Assembly: GCA_934130935.1 (NCBI GenBank)
Contig: CAKOYQ010000003.1
Location: 62,001 to 126,000 of the forward strand
Source: an uncultured Clostridia bacterium
GTDB taxonomy: Bacteria; Bacillota; Clostridia; TANB77; CAG-508
Direction: 5' to 3'
Length of the DNA: 64,000 nt
Made by a program: the position numbers and the translations under genes. Below, piece after piece: positions 8,379 through 17,331 of this stretch (the first letter of the stretch is position 1; each line of letters opens with the position of its first letter). The notes beneath the pieces are model-generated. The model was not told the origin of the DNA. It worked only from the letters and a program-made list of their open reading frames with translations, and searched no databases.

Positions 8379-8594
8379 TTACTTATTTTTTTCTATATGT
8401 TTGTTTTTTTTTAGAACTGTTTTATCAGCATCATCAAGATTTTCCAAACTGAACTCAAGTAAAGAAATAATAGTTCTGTTAAAAGAAAGATTTTTTAAAT
8501 CAGCCAAGTTTTGTACATCTTCTACAATATTTTCTGGTAATCGAAGTGTTTTACTTATTCCACTATGATTTTCAGGTATTTTTAATTTATTCAT
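8379..8594 (-). CDS. Ribbon-helix-helix (Arc/CopG-like) DNA-binding protein
   Basis: 71-residue protein whose centre fits a ribbon-helix-helix fold: a short beta strand (SKTLRLPENI), then two helices (VEDVQNLADLKN and LSFNRTIISLLEFSL). Such proteins act as dimeric transcription repressors or toxin-antitoxin antitoxins. No partner toxin lies next to it; its neighbours are the unknown 89-aa gene (convergent) and a membrane protein gene 90 nt upstream on the same strand. The ATG at 8594 follows AAGGAGGAATTCT on the minus strand. Confidence 0.7.
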   Translation of the reverse strand: MNKLKIPENHSGISKTLRLPENIVEDVQNLADLKNLSFNRTIISLLEFSLENLDDADKTVLKKNKHIEKNK

Positions 8595-8637
8595 AGAATT
8601 CCTCCTTATGCAATTATTTTACAACATAAAGAAAAAT

Positions 8638-8668
8638 AAATATGCACCCAGATATAGGTGCATATGAT
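8638..8668 (-). terminator. Terminator of the COG2426 gene
   Basis: ATATGCACC / GGTGCATAT hairpin; read on the minus strand it is followed by a TTATTTTTC tract. Confidence 0.7.
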
Positions 8669-8683
8669 TTTAATAATAATTTT

Positions 8684-9241
8684 TTATTTTTTCTTTTTTA
8701 TTATAATTGATATCAGTAATATGACTAATATTACTGCAATAATTGCAAATACCCCAGTCCATCCTAGGACAGCAACAATCTTGCTACCTAATGACATTAT
8801 AATGCCAGCTAATAAAACACCTAGAGTTATTGAACATATACTTGTTTTAAAATCGATTTTTAAAAAACTTGCAGCTAAAGTACCAGTCCAAGCACCAGTG
8901 CCAGGTAAAGGAATTCCTACAAATATAAGTAGAGCTAAGAATATACCACTGTTTCCAGCAGAAGCTCTTAATTTTTCGCCGCCCTTTTCACCTTTATCTA
9001 AACACCATGTAAAAAATTTACCTATTAATTTTTTATCTTTGCCCCATTCAAGAACTTTTCGTGCAAATAAATAAATAATAGGCACTGGAAGCATATTTCC
9101 TATAATAGCTATTGGATAATACAAAAATATATTTAGCCCAAGACTTTCGGCTATAGGAATTGCACCTCTTAATTCTACTATTGGAACCATTGATACAAAG
9201 AAAACTAATAGGTATTTTACGATTAACGGTAAACTTGCCAT
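8684..9241 (-). CDS. COG2426 small multidrug-export-type membrane protein
   Basis: 185-residue integral membrane protein of the Sm_multidrug_ex family (PF06695, COG2426). Despite the family name, function is unproven. Features: an N-terminal hydrophobic helix, VELRGAIPIAESLGL (the family's ELRGAIP signature), a second helix with PVPIIYLFARKVLEW, a central GIPLPGTGAWTG motif (the other hallmark), and two C-terminal helices ending in a KKKK tail. Start ATG 9241 follows AAGGAGGAAAAG. It diverges from rpoB, with its own promoter at 9270-9297. Confidence 0.88.
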   Translation of the reverse strand: MASLPLIVKYLLVFFVSMVPIVELRGAIPIAESLGLNIFLYYPIAIIGNMLPVPIIYLFARKVLEWGKDKKLIGKFFTWCLDKGEKGGEKLRASAGNSGIFLALLIFVGIPLPGTGAWTGTLAASFLKIDFKTSICSITLGVLLAGIIMSLGSKIVAVLGWTGVFAIIAVILVILLISIIIKKKK

Positions 9242-9269
9242 CTTTTCCTCCTTAAATAAAACTTATTCT

Positions 9270-9297
9270 ATTTTACTATAACATATAAAAAAGTCAA
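9270..9297 (-). promoter_or_regulatory. Promoter of the COG2426 gene (minus strand)
   Basis: On the minus strand TTGACT (9297-9292), 16-nt spacer, TAAAAT (9275-9270), about 30 nt upstream of the start codon. Confidence 0.6.
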
Positions 9298-9366
9298 TAA
9301 TTTTAGAAGAAAATATTATACAAAAAATATATATATTAAAAAAATAAAAGATACAGGTAAAAACAT

Positions 9367-9396
9367 TGACAAATACAACAAAAATGTGATATGATA
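9367..9396 (+). promoter_or_regulatory. rpoBC promoter
   Basis: TTGACA (9367-9372), 18-nt spacer, TATGAT (9391-9396). Predicted start near 9403 gives a leader of about 205 nt before rpoB. Confidence 0.75.
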
Positions 9397-9403
9397 TTAA
9401 TCG

Positions 9404-9608
9404 TATATTTATGCGGTAATGCGAATGTTATAAAATTATTTCAATAAAATGTTTTTAAATTAGAAAAGTAAGAATTGGATATATACTAAGTAAAGTAAAG
9501 AGAATTGTAAAAGCAGACAATAATTAGAGCTTTATGGAGTTATATTTAAAGAGGGGACTTTTCTAATATATATTTACTCTGCTTAAATTTTAATAAGGAG
9601 TGATTTAT
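9404..9608 (+). promoter_or_regulatory. rpoB leader with long-range stem
   Basis: About 205 nt of untranslated leader without an open frame. ATTAGAAAAGT (9459-9469) can pair over 11 bp with ACTTTTCTAAT (9557-9567), enclosing a second short pairing GCAGA/TCTGC region. Such a closed multi-branched leader suggests autoregulation of rpoBC. No L10-leader assignment is made because rplJ is not present. Confidence 0.45.
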
Positions 9609-12600
9609 TTGAAAATCAAAGAAGTTAAGTTCGGAAGAACTACTCGCAAAAACTTTTCAAAGGTTGGGGATTATATTGAAATGCCAAACCTAATCAAAGT
9701 TCAAAAAGATTCTTATGACTGGTTTATAGAAGAAGGACTTGGAGAAGTACTAAAAGACATTTCACCAATCATAGACTATACAGGAAACTTAGTTCTAGAA
9801 TTTTTCGATTATTACATGGAAGATAAAACAAAATACACTGAAGAAGAAGCAAAAGAAAGAGATGCAACATATTCAACAAGATTACATGTAAAAGTAAGAC
9901 TAATAAATCGTGAATCAGGAGAAATCAAAGAACAAGAAATCTATTTAGGCGATTTCCCATTAATGACAGAAAGTGGAACATTTATTATAAATGGTGCAGA
10001 AAGAGTTGTAGTAAGTCAGTTAGTTCGTTCACCTGGATGTTATTATGATGAAGTATTTGATACAAAAACAGGAAAGAAAACATATACATCTACAGTAATG
10101 CCACTTAGAGGAGCATGGATAGAATACGAAACAGATGGAAATGACATGTTTTGGGTACGTGTGGACAGAACAAGAAAAATACCTGTTACAACATTACTAA
10201 GGGCTATTGGAGTTGAATCAGACGATCAAATAAGAACATTATTTGGAGAAGAGAATTTACTAGAAACTACAATACAAAAAGACCCAATAAAAACAGGAGA
10301 AGAATCTTTAATAGAAATATACAAAAAATTAAGACCAGGGGAATTACCTACAGTAGAAGCTGCAAGAAGTTTATTTAATGGTTTATTTTTTGATAATAGA
10401 AGATATGATTTAGCAAAAGTAGGAAGATTTAAATTCAACCAAAAATTAAGCATAGCTAATAGAATAAAAAACCAAATAGCATTTGAAGATATAATGGATA
10501 AAGAGACAGGAGAGGTTTTTATTGCCGCAGGAGAAAAAATTACATCAGAAATTGCAGAAGAAATTCAAAATGCAGGAATAAATGTTGTAGATATTAAATT
10601 GGGAGAGCAAAGAGTAAGAGTAATAGGAAATGGAATAGTTAATATCCACAAAGTATTACCAAATGTAGATTTAAGCAAATTACATTTTAAAGAAGAAGTA
10701 AATTATGAAGTATTAAAAAATATAATAGATAATACAGAAGAAAAAGATTTAGTAAAAGTAATAGAAGAAAGATATGATGAATTAGTGCCAAAACATATTA
10801 CAACAGAAGATATGATTGCATCAGTAAATTATTTATTAAATATGTATCATGGACTAGGAAAAAAAGACGATATAGACCATTTGGCAAACCGTAGAATAAG
10901 ATGTGTAGGAGAACTATTACAAAATCAATTTAGAATTGGTTTAACAAGGCTAGAGAGAGTAGTTCGTGAAAGAATGACAATTCAAGACTTAGATGTTATA
11001 ACACCACAAACATTAATAAATACAAAACCAATAACGTCATCAATAAGAGAATTCTTTGGAAGTTCACAGTTGTCACAATTCATGGATCAAACAAATCCAC
11101 TTTCAGAATTAACACATAAAAGAAGAATTTCAGCATTAGGACCTGGAGGACTTTCAAGAGAAAGAGCAGGATTTGAGGTACGTGATATTCATTATACACA
11201 TTATGGAAGATTATGCCCAATAGAATCTCCAGAAGGACCAAACATAGGACTTATTTCAGCATTATCATCATTTGCAAACATAAATGAGTATGGATTTATA
11301 GAAACTCCATATAGAAAAATAGATCCAGAGACACATAAGGTAACAGATATTGTAGAATATATGAGTGCAGATGTAGAAGATAATTACATAATAGCACAAG
11401 CATCTGAGCCAATGGATGAAAATGGAGAATTTATTAATAAACGTATTCGTGTAAGACATCAAAATGAAATAACAGAGGTTGATAAAGAGTTAGTACAATA
11501 TATAGATGTATCACCAAAACAATTAGTATCAATAGCAGCTGCAATGATACCATTCTTAGAGCATGATGATGCAAAAAGAGCATTAATGGGTGCAAACATG
11601 CAACGTCAAGCGGTTCCTCTAATGATTACTGAAGCGCCAATAGTAGCTACAGGAATAGAATATAGGGCAGCAAAAGACTCTGGAATATTAATTTTGGCTG
11701 AAGATGATGGAGTTGTAGAAAAAGTTACTGGTAACAGTATTACTATGAAATATAAAAATGGAAAAACAGTTACACATAAATTACGTAAATTTAAGAGAAC
11801 AAATGGTGGAACTTGTATAAATCAACAACCTATAGTTGTAAAGGGAGAAGAGGTTAAAAAAGGAGATGCCATTGCAGATGGACCATCAACAAAAGATGGA
11901 GAAATGGCACTTGGAAAGAATGTATTAATAGCATTTTCTACATGGGAAGGATATAATTACGAAGATGCCATATTATTAAATGAAAGATTAGTACAAGAAG
12001 ACGTATTTACATCAATACATATTGAAGAATATGATTGTGAATGTCGTGACACAAAATTAGGAGCAGAAGAAATTACAAGAGACATTCCAAATGTTGGTGA
12101 TGACGCATTAAAAGATTTGGACGAAAATGGAATAATAAGAATTGGTGCAGAAGTTAGACCAGGAGATATATTAGTTGGTAAGGTAACTCCTAAAGGAGAA
12201 ACTGAATTAACAGCAGAAGAAAGACTTCTTCGTGCTATATTTGGAGAGAAAGCTAGAGAAGTAAGAGATACATCATTACGTGTACCACATGGTGAGGCAG
12301 GAACAATAGTTGATGTAAAAATATTTACTAGAGACAATTCAGAAGAATTAGGACCAGGTGTAAATCAAGTAATAAGATGTTATATTGCAACAAAGAGAAA
12401 AATATCAGTTGGAGATAAGATGGCTGGACGTCACGGAAATAAAGGTGTAATTTCAAGAATATTACCAACAGAAGATATGCCATTTTTACCTGACGGAACA
12501 CCGATAGATATATTATTAAACCCATTGGGTGTACCATCTCGTATGAACTTGGGACAGGTACTAGAAGTTCATTTGGGTGGAGCTGCAAGAGCTTTAGGAT

Positions 12601-13352
12601 ACAAAGTATCAACACCAGTATTTGATGGTGCTTCAGAAGTTGAAATTGAAGAATTATTAAAAGAAGCAGGACTATCTCCAGATGGAAAATCAATTCTTTA
12701 TGATGGAAGAACAGGAGAGCCATTTGCAAGTCCTATAACAGTAGGTGTAATGTATATGTTAAAACTACATCATTTAGTTGATGATAAAATACATGCACGT
12801 TCAACAGGACCATACTCACTTGTAACACAACAACCACTTGGAGGTAAAGCTCAATTTGGTGGACAACGTTTTGGAGAGATGGAAGTTTGGGCACTTGAAG
12901 CATATGGTGCAGCTTATACACTACAAGAAATTTTAACAGTAAAATCTGATGATACTATAGGACGTGTAAAAGCATATGAGGCAATAGTTAAAGGCGAAAA
13001 TATTCCTGAACCAGGAGTTCCTGAAAGTTTTAAGGTTTTAGTTAAAGAACTTCAAGCATTAGGATTAGACATTAAATTATATACAGATAGAAATGAAGAA
13101 CTTGAGCTTAAAGAACATATAGAAGATGCAATTGATTATGAAGAAACTTCTGATGGAAAAACTTTAACAGAAGATGATGTATTAATTCATGAAGACCTAG
13201 AAGACGGTTATTCTGAAGAAAATGAAGATATGATTGATGAAGAAGATAGTGATGAATTATTTGATGATGAAGATTTAGAAGATGAAGAAAGCATTTATGA
13301 TAATGATTTAGCTAATGACAATATTAATAATGATGAAGATATTATTGAATAA
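9609..13352 (+). CDS. rpoB: DNA-directed RNA polymerase subunit beta
   Basis: Beta subunit of RNA polymerase, 1247 residues from TTG 9609. The in-frame GTG at 9600 overlaps the AAGGAG ribosome site and is rejected; the TTG lies 8 nt after it. Conserved blocks include the rifampicin region (FFGSSQLSQFMDQTNPL, THKRRISALGPGGLSRE), ESPEGPNIGLI, GRHGNKGVIS and the C-terminal GGKAQFGGQRFGEMEVWA. The last ~60 residues form a strongly acidic Asp/Glu tail after the catalytic core. The gene is not preceded by rplKAJL and has its own promoter and leader. rpoC follows after 167 nt. Confidence 0.97.
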   Translation: MKIKEVKFGRTTRKNFSKVGDYIEMPNLIKVQKDSYDWFIEEGLGEVLKDISPIIDYTGNLVLEFFDYYMEDKTKYTEEEAKERDATYSTRLHVKVRLINRESGEIKEQEIYLGDFPLMTESGTFIINGAERVVVSQLVRSPGCYYDEVFDTKTGKKTYTSTVMPLRGAWIEYETDGNDMFWVRVDRTRKIPVTTLLRAIGVESDDQIRTLFGEENLLETTIQKDPIKTGEESLIEIYKKLRPGELPTVEAARSLFNGLFFDNRRYDLAKVGRFKFNQKLSIANRIKNQIAFEDIMDKETGEVFIAAGEKITSEIAEEIQNAGINVVDIKLGEQRVRVIGNGIVNIHKVLPNVDLSKLHFKEEVNYEVLKNIIDNTEEKDLVKVIEERYDELVPKHITTEDMIASVNYLLNMYHGLGKKDDIDHLANRRIRCVGELLQNQFRIGLTRLERVVRERMTIQDLDVITPQTLINTKPITSSIREFFGSSQLSQFMDQTNPLSELTHKRRISALGPGGLSRERAGFEVRDIHYTHYGRLCPIESPEGPNIGLISALSSFANINEYGFIETPYRKIDPETHKVTDIVEYMSADVEDNYIIAQASEPMDENGEFINKRIRVRHQNEITEVDKELVQYIDVSPKQLVSIAAAMIPFLEHDDAKRALMGANMQRQAVPLMITEAPIVATGIEYRAAKDSGILILAEDDGVVEKVTGNSITMKYKNGKTVTHKLRKFKRTNGGTCINQQPIVVKGEEVKKGDAIADGPSTKDGEMALGKNVLIAFSTWEGYNYEDAILLNERLVQEDVFTSIHIEEYDCECRDTKLGAEEITRDIPNVGDDALKDLDENGIIRIGAEVRPGDILVGKVTPKGETELTAEERLLRAIFGEKAREVRDTSLRVPHGEAGTIVDVKIFTRDNSEELGPGVNQVIRCYIATKRKISVGDKMAGRHGNKGVISRILPTEDMPFLPDGTPIDILLNPLGVPSRMNLGQVLEVHLGGAARALGYKVSTPVFDGASEVEIEELLKEAGLSPDGKSILYDGRTGEPFASPITVGVMYMLKLHHLVDDKIHARSTGPYSLVTQQPLGGKAQFGGQRFGEMEVWALEAYGAAYTLQEILTVKSDDTIGRVKAYEAIVKGENIPEPGVPESFKVLVKELQALGLDIKLYTDRNEELELKEHIEDAIDYEETSDGKTLTEDDVLIHEDLEDGYSEENEDMIDEEDSDELFDDEDLEDEESIYDNDLANDNINNDEDIIE

Positions 13353-13519
13353 AATGAATTAAATCAGGCATCTTACGTCATTAATTTAAGAAAAAATTAA
13401 TTGAATAGAATTTTGAAAAGGGCTAAGAGGCGACGGAAAAGTTTGCAAGAGCAGAGGGATAGCCTCTTGGACTGTTTTGAAATGCCCAAAAAATTAGAGA
13501 AGGGGGACATCTAATAAAG
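13353..13519 (+). promoter_or_regulatory. Structured rpoB-rpoC spacer
   Basis: 167-nt spacer, long for rpoB-rpoC. GGGC (13420-13423) pairs with GCCC (13484-13487), and AAGAGGC (13425-13431) with GCCTCTT (13462-13468), enclosing a purine-rich core with a small TTTGC/GCAGA hairpin. It is far more G+C-rich than its surroundings. There is no U-tract after it, so it is not a simple terminator. It may be an RNA processing or regulatory site. Confidence 0.5.
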
Positions 13520-16500
13520 ATGGATGAATTAGAGATATTCAACAAAATAAAAATAGGAATTGCATCAGATGAAAAAATAAGAGAATGGTCAAAAGGTGAA
13601 GTAAAAAAACCAGAGACTATAAATTATAGGACATTAAAGCCAGAAAAAGATGGTCTATTTTGCGAAAAAATATTTGGACCAACAAAAGACTGGGAGTGTC
13701 ACTGTGGGAAATATAAAAGAGTTAGATATAAAGGAATAGTTTGTGACAGATGTGGTGTTGAAGTTACAAAAGCAAAAGTAAGAAGAGAAAGAATGGGACA
13801 TATTGAACTTGCTGCACCAGTTGCACATATTTGGTATTTCAAAGGAATACCAAGTAGAATAGCTTTAATGCTAGATATCTCACCAAGAAATCTTGAAAAA
13901 GTAATATATTTTGCTTCATATATAGTAACAGATAAAGGAACATCAGGATTAGAAAAATGCCAAATTTTAAATGAAAAAGAATATCATGAAGCAGAAGAAA
14001 AATATGGTAGAAAATCATTTAAAGCAGAAATGGGAGCTGAAGCAATAAGAAAACTATTAGAAGAAATAGACTTAGAAAAATTAACAGCTTCAATAGAAAA
14101 GGACTTAGAAAATGCAAGCGAACAAAGAAAAGCAAAATTAATAAAAAGATTAGATACTGTAGAAGCATTTAGACAATCTGGAAATAGACCAGAATGGATG
14201 GTAATGAATGTTGTTCCAGTAATTCCACCAGATTTAAGACCAATGGTACAATTAGATGGTGGTAGATTTGCAACATCAGATTTAAATGACTTATATAGAA
14301 GAGTAATAAACAGAAATAATAGATTAAAAAGATTACTTGAACTTGGGGCACCAGAAATCATTGTAAGAAATGAAAAAAGAATGTTACAAGAATCAGTTGA
14401 TGCTTTAATAGACAATTCAAGAAGAGGAAGACCTGTTACAGGAGCTGGAAACAGACCACTTAAATCATTATCAGATTTATTAAAAGGAAAACAAGGTAGA
14501 TTCCGTCAAAACTTATTAGGAAAACGTGTTGACTATTCAGGACGTTCAGTAATAGTTGTAGGACCAGAATTAAAAATATATCAATGTGGACTTCCAAAAG
14601 AAATGGCTATCGAATTATTCAAACCATTTGTAATGAGAGAATTAGTTGGAAGACATTTAGCACATAATATAAAAAGTGCAAAAAGAATGGTAGAAAGATT
14701 AAGCCCAGAAGTATGGGGAATACTTGAAGAGGTAATTAAAGATCATCCAGTAATGCTTAACCGTGCTCCAACATTACATAGACTTGGAATTCAAGCATTT
14801 GAACCGGTTTTAGTAGAAGGTAGAGCAATAAAATTACATGCATTGGTATGTGAAGCATTTAATGCTGACTTTGACGGTGACCAAATGGCAGTTCATTTAC
14901 CATTAACACCAGAAGCACAAGCAGAAGCTAGATATTTAATGCTTGCAACAAATAACCTATTAAAACCACAAGATGGTAAACCAGTAGCAGTACCAAGACT
15001 AGACATGATTTTAGGAAGTTATTATTTGACAATGACATTAGAAGGAGAATTAGGAGAAGGAAAATATTTCAAAGATCCTGAAGAAGCTTTAATGGCATTC
15101 CAAAATGAAGCTGTTGGAATACATGCAAAAATATTTGTAAGAATAACTAAAGAAATAAATGGTGAAATAAAATCTAAAAAAATTGAAACAAGTGTTGGTA
15201 GAATAATATTCAATCAAGGAATTCCACAAGATTTAGGCTTTATAAACAGAAATGAAGACCCATTCCAATATGAAATTGATTTTCCAGTAATGAAGAAAAC
15301 AATGGGAACAATCATTGATAGAGTAATTGAAAAACATGGTTTAACAGAATCAGCAGAAGTAATTGATTACATCAAGGAATTAGGATTTAAGTATTCTACA
15401 TTAGCTGGTATTACATTCTCTGTTGCAGATGTTGAAGTACCTGCTGCAAAGAAAGCAATATTAGCAGATGCAGAAGAACAAGTTGAAAAAATAAGAAAAC
15501 AATATAGAAGAGGTTTAATAACTGATGATGAAAGATATAAAACAGTTGTAAACATTTGGGAGAAAGCAACAAATGATGTAAGTAAAGCAATGGAAGAGAA
15601 CTTTGATGACTTGAACCCAATATACATGATGGTTAAATCAGGAGCTCGTGGTAATATGAACCAATTAAGACAGATTGCAGGTATGCGTGGACTTATGGCA
15701 AGTACAACAGGTAAAGCAGTTGAAATACCAATTAAATCATGTTTCCGTGAAGGTTTAGATGCTTTAGAGTATTTCATATCTTCACATGGTGCCCGTAAAG
15801 GTCTATCAGATACAGCTCTAAGAACTGCTGACTCTGGATACTTAACAAGAAGACTTGTAGATGTATCACAAGACATAATAGTAAGAGAACATGACTGTGG
15901 AACACATGAGGGGCTAATGCTAGAAGACATTAAAGACGGAAATCAAGTGGTTGAAAAATTAGAAGAAAGACTAGAAGGAAGATTCCCATTAAATGATATT
16001 ATAAATCCAGAAACAGGAAAATTAATTGTAGATACAAATACCATGATAAATAAAGATATGGCAAAACAAATAGTAGATGCCGGAATTACACAAGTGGAAG
16101 TACGTTCAGTAATTGGATGTAGAAGTAAGCATGGAGTTTGTCAAAAATGCTATGGTATGGGACTAGCTAGAAGAGAAGAAGTTTCAATAGGTGAATCTAT
16201 AGGTATTATAGCAGCACAATCAATAGGTGAACCTGGAACACAGTTAACCATGAGAACTATTCACTCTGGTGGTGTTGCAGGTGTTGCAGATATCACACAA
16301 GGTCTTCCTAGAGTTGAAGAAATCTTTGAGGCTAGAAAACCAAAGGGATTAGCAGTAATTACAGAAATAGATGGTATAGTTAAAATTTCTGAATCTAAGA
16401 AGAAAAAAGAAGTTATTGTTACATCTAAAGACGATTCTAAAACATACACAATACCATTTGGATCAAAATTAAAAGTAAAAGATGGAGATCAGGTAAAAGC

Positions 16501-17062
16501 AGCACAAGCACTTATAGAAGGTTCAATAAACCCCGCAGAAATACTTGCTATAAAAGGACCAGAAGGTGTATATGAATATGTAATTTCTGAAGTTCAGAAA
16601 GTATATAGAAATCAAGGTGTAGATATAAATGATAAACATATAGAAATAATTGCTAGACAAATGCTTAGAAAGATGAGAGTTGAAGATAGTGGAGACACAG
16701 ACATGTTCCCTGGTTCTTTAGTTGATATGTATGAATTTGAAGAGAAAAATAAACTAGCTGAACAAGAGGGCAAACGTCTTGCAACAGGTAAAAGGGTATT
16801 ACTTGGAATTACAAAAGCATCACTTGCAACAGACAGCTTTTTATCAGCAGCTTCTTTCCAAGAAACAACTAGAGTATTGACCGAAGCAGCTATTAAAGGT
16901 AAAGAAGATAATTTAATAGGATTAAAGGAAAATGTAATCATTGGTAAACTTATCCCAGCAGGTACAGGAATGAAGAGATATCAAGATGTTACAATTAAAG
17001 TTGAGGGAGAAGATGAAAAACATGTTGATGACACAGTAGAAAATATTGCTGAGCCTGTATAA
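13520..17062 (+). CDS. rpoC: DNA-directed RNA polymerase subunit beta'
   Basis: Beta' subunit of RNA polymerase, 1180 residues. N-terminal zinc ribbon CHCGKYKRVRYKG...CDRCG is intact. The catalytic Mg-binding loop NADFDGDQ is at residues 448-454, preceded by NRAPTLHRLGIQAFEP. The bridge/trigger-helix regions (SGARGNMNQLRQIAGMRG; SIGEPGTQLTMRTIHSGG) and second zinc site (CRSKHGVCQKCYG) are present. The family N-terminus (IKIGIASDEKIREWSKGEVKKPE) supports ATG 13520, although the AGGGGGA ribosome site is 12-13 nt away. A strong terminator follows at 17091. Confidence 0.97.
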   Translation: MDELEIFNKIKIGIASDEKIREWSKGEVKKPETINYRTLKPEKDGLFCEKIFGPTKDWECHCGKYKRVRYKGIVCDRCGVEVTKAKVRRERMGHIELAAPVAHIWYFKGIPSRIALMLDISPRNLEKVIYFASYIVTDKGTSGLEKCQILNEKEYHEAEEKYGRKSFKAEMGAEAIRKLLEEIDLEKLTASIEKDLENASEQRKAKLIKRLDTVEAFRQSGNRPEWMVMNVVPVIPPDLRPMVQLDGGRFATSDLNDLYRRVINRNNRLKRLLELGAPEIIVRNEKRMLQESVDALIDNSRRGRPVTGAGNRPLKSLSDLLKGKQGRFRQNLLGKRVDYSGRSVIVVGPELKIYQCGLPKEMAIELFKPFVMRELVGRHLAHNIKSAKRMVERLSPEVWGILEEVIKDHPVMLNRAPTLHRLGIQAFEPVLVEGRAIKLHALVCEAFNADFDGDQMAVHLPLTPEAQAEARYLMLATNNLLKPQDGKPVAVPRLDMILGSYYLTMTLEGELGEGKYFKDPEEALMAFQNEAVGIHAKIFVRITKEINGEIKSKKIETSVGRIIFNQGIPQDLGFINRNEDPFQYEIDFPVMKKTMGTIIDRVIEKHGLTESAEVIDYIKELGFKYSTLAGITFSVADVEVPAAKKAILADAEEQVEKIRKQYRRGLITDDERYKTVVNIWEKATNDVSKAMEENFDDLNPIYMMVKSGARGNMNQLRQIAGMRGLMASTTGKAVEIPIKSCFREGLDALEYFISSHGARKGLSDTALRTADSGYLTRRLVDVSQDIIVREHDCGTHEGLMLEDIKDGNQVVEKLEERLEGRFPLNDIINPETGKLIVDTNTMINKDMAKQIVDAGITQVEVRSVIGCRSKHGVCQKCYGMGLARREEVSIGESIGIIAAQSIGEPGTQLTMRTIHSGGVAGVADITQGLPRVEEIFEARKPKGLAVITEIDGIVKISESKKKKEVIVTSKDDSKTYTIPFGSKLKVKDGDQVKAAQALIEGSINPAEILAIKGPEGVYEYVISEVQKVYRNQGVDINDKHIEIIARQMLRKMRVEDSGDTDMFPGSLVDMYEFEEKNKLAEQEGKRLATGKRVLLGITKASLATDSFLSAASFQETTRVLTEAAIKGKEDNLIGLKENVIIGKLIPAGTGMKRYQDVTIKVEGEDEKHVDDTVENIAEPV

Positions 17063-17090
17063 CAAATACTAATAGTAAATAATTTAATTA

Positions 17091-17134
17091 AAGAGGGTGT
17101 CCTAAAAGAATAGGAAAGCCCTCTTCATTTTTTA
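17091..17134 (+). terminator. rpoC terminator
   Basis: AAGAGGG / CCCTCTT outer stem with inner TCCTA / TAGGA, followed by CATTTTTTA. Confidence 0.85.
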
Positions 17135-17211
17135 TGTCTAATTATCAGATAGATTAAATATTGTATAAAAGAAGAAATGGAAAAATTCTCCTTAGGCAAC
17201 AATCTAGTAAA

Positions 17212-17242
17212 GGGCAAAAAAAGAACCGACCCCGTTTGACCT
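17212..17242 (-). repeat. 31-nt REP-like element (diverged copy)
   Basis: GGGCAAAAAAAGAACCGACC followed by CCGTTTGACC. It matches the 31-nt family seen at 39013, 59070 and 61978 with changes at the 3' end. It lies just upstream of the gdpP promoter. Confidence 0.65.
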
Positions 17243-17250
17243 CAAAAAAC

Positions 17251-17279
17251 TTGACAAAATGGCTATTTAGAAGTATACT
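17251..17279 (+). promoter_or_regulatory. gdpP promoter
   Basis: TTGACA (17251-17256), 17-nt spacer, TATACT (17274-17279), near-consensus, 53 nt upstream of the gdpP start codon. Confidence 0.8.
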
Positions 17280-17331
17280 AAAAAAGTAAAAAAAGGCAAA
17301 AAATAAAAAAGCCTTAAGAAAGGAAAATACT

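Noticed and set aside
15367..15930. 187-aa minus-strand frame inside rpoC (and similar long minus-strand frames in rpoB, tsf and the surface genes)
   Set aside because: Antisense shadows of strongly conserved genes with Ser/Leu-rich composition and no ribosome site.
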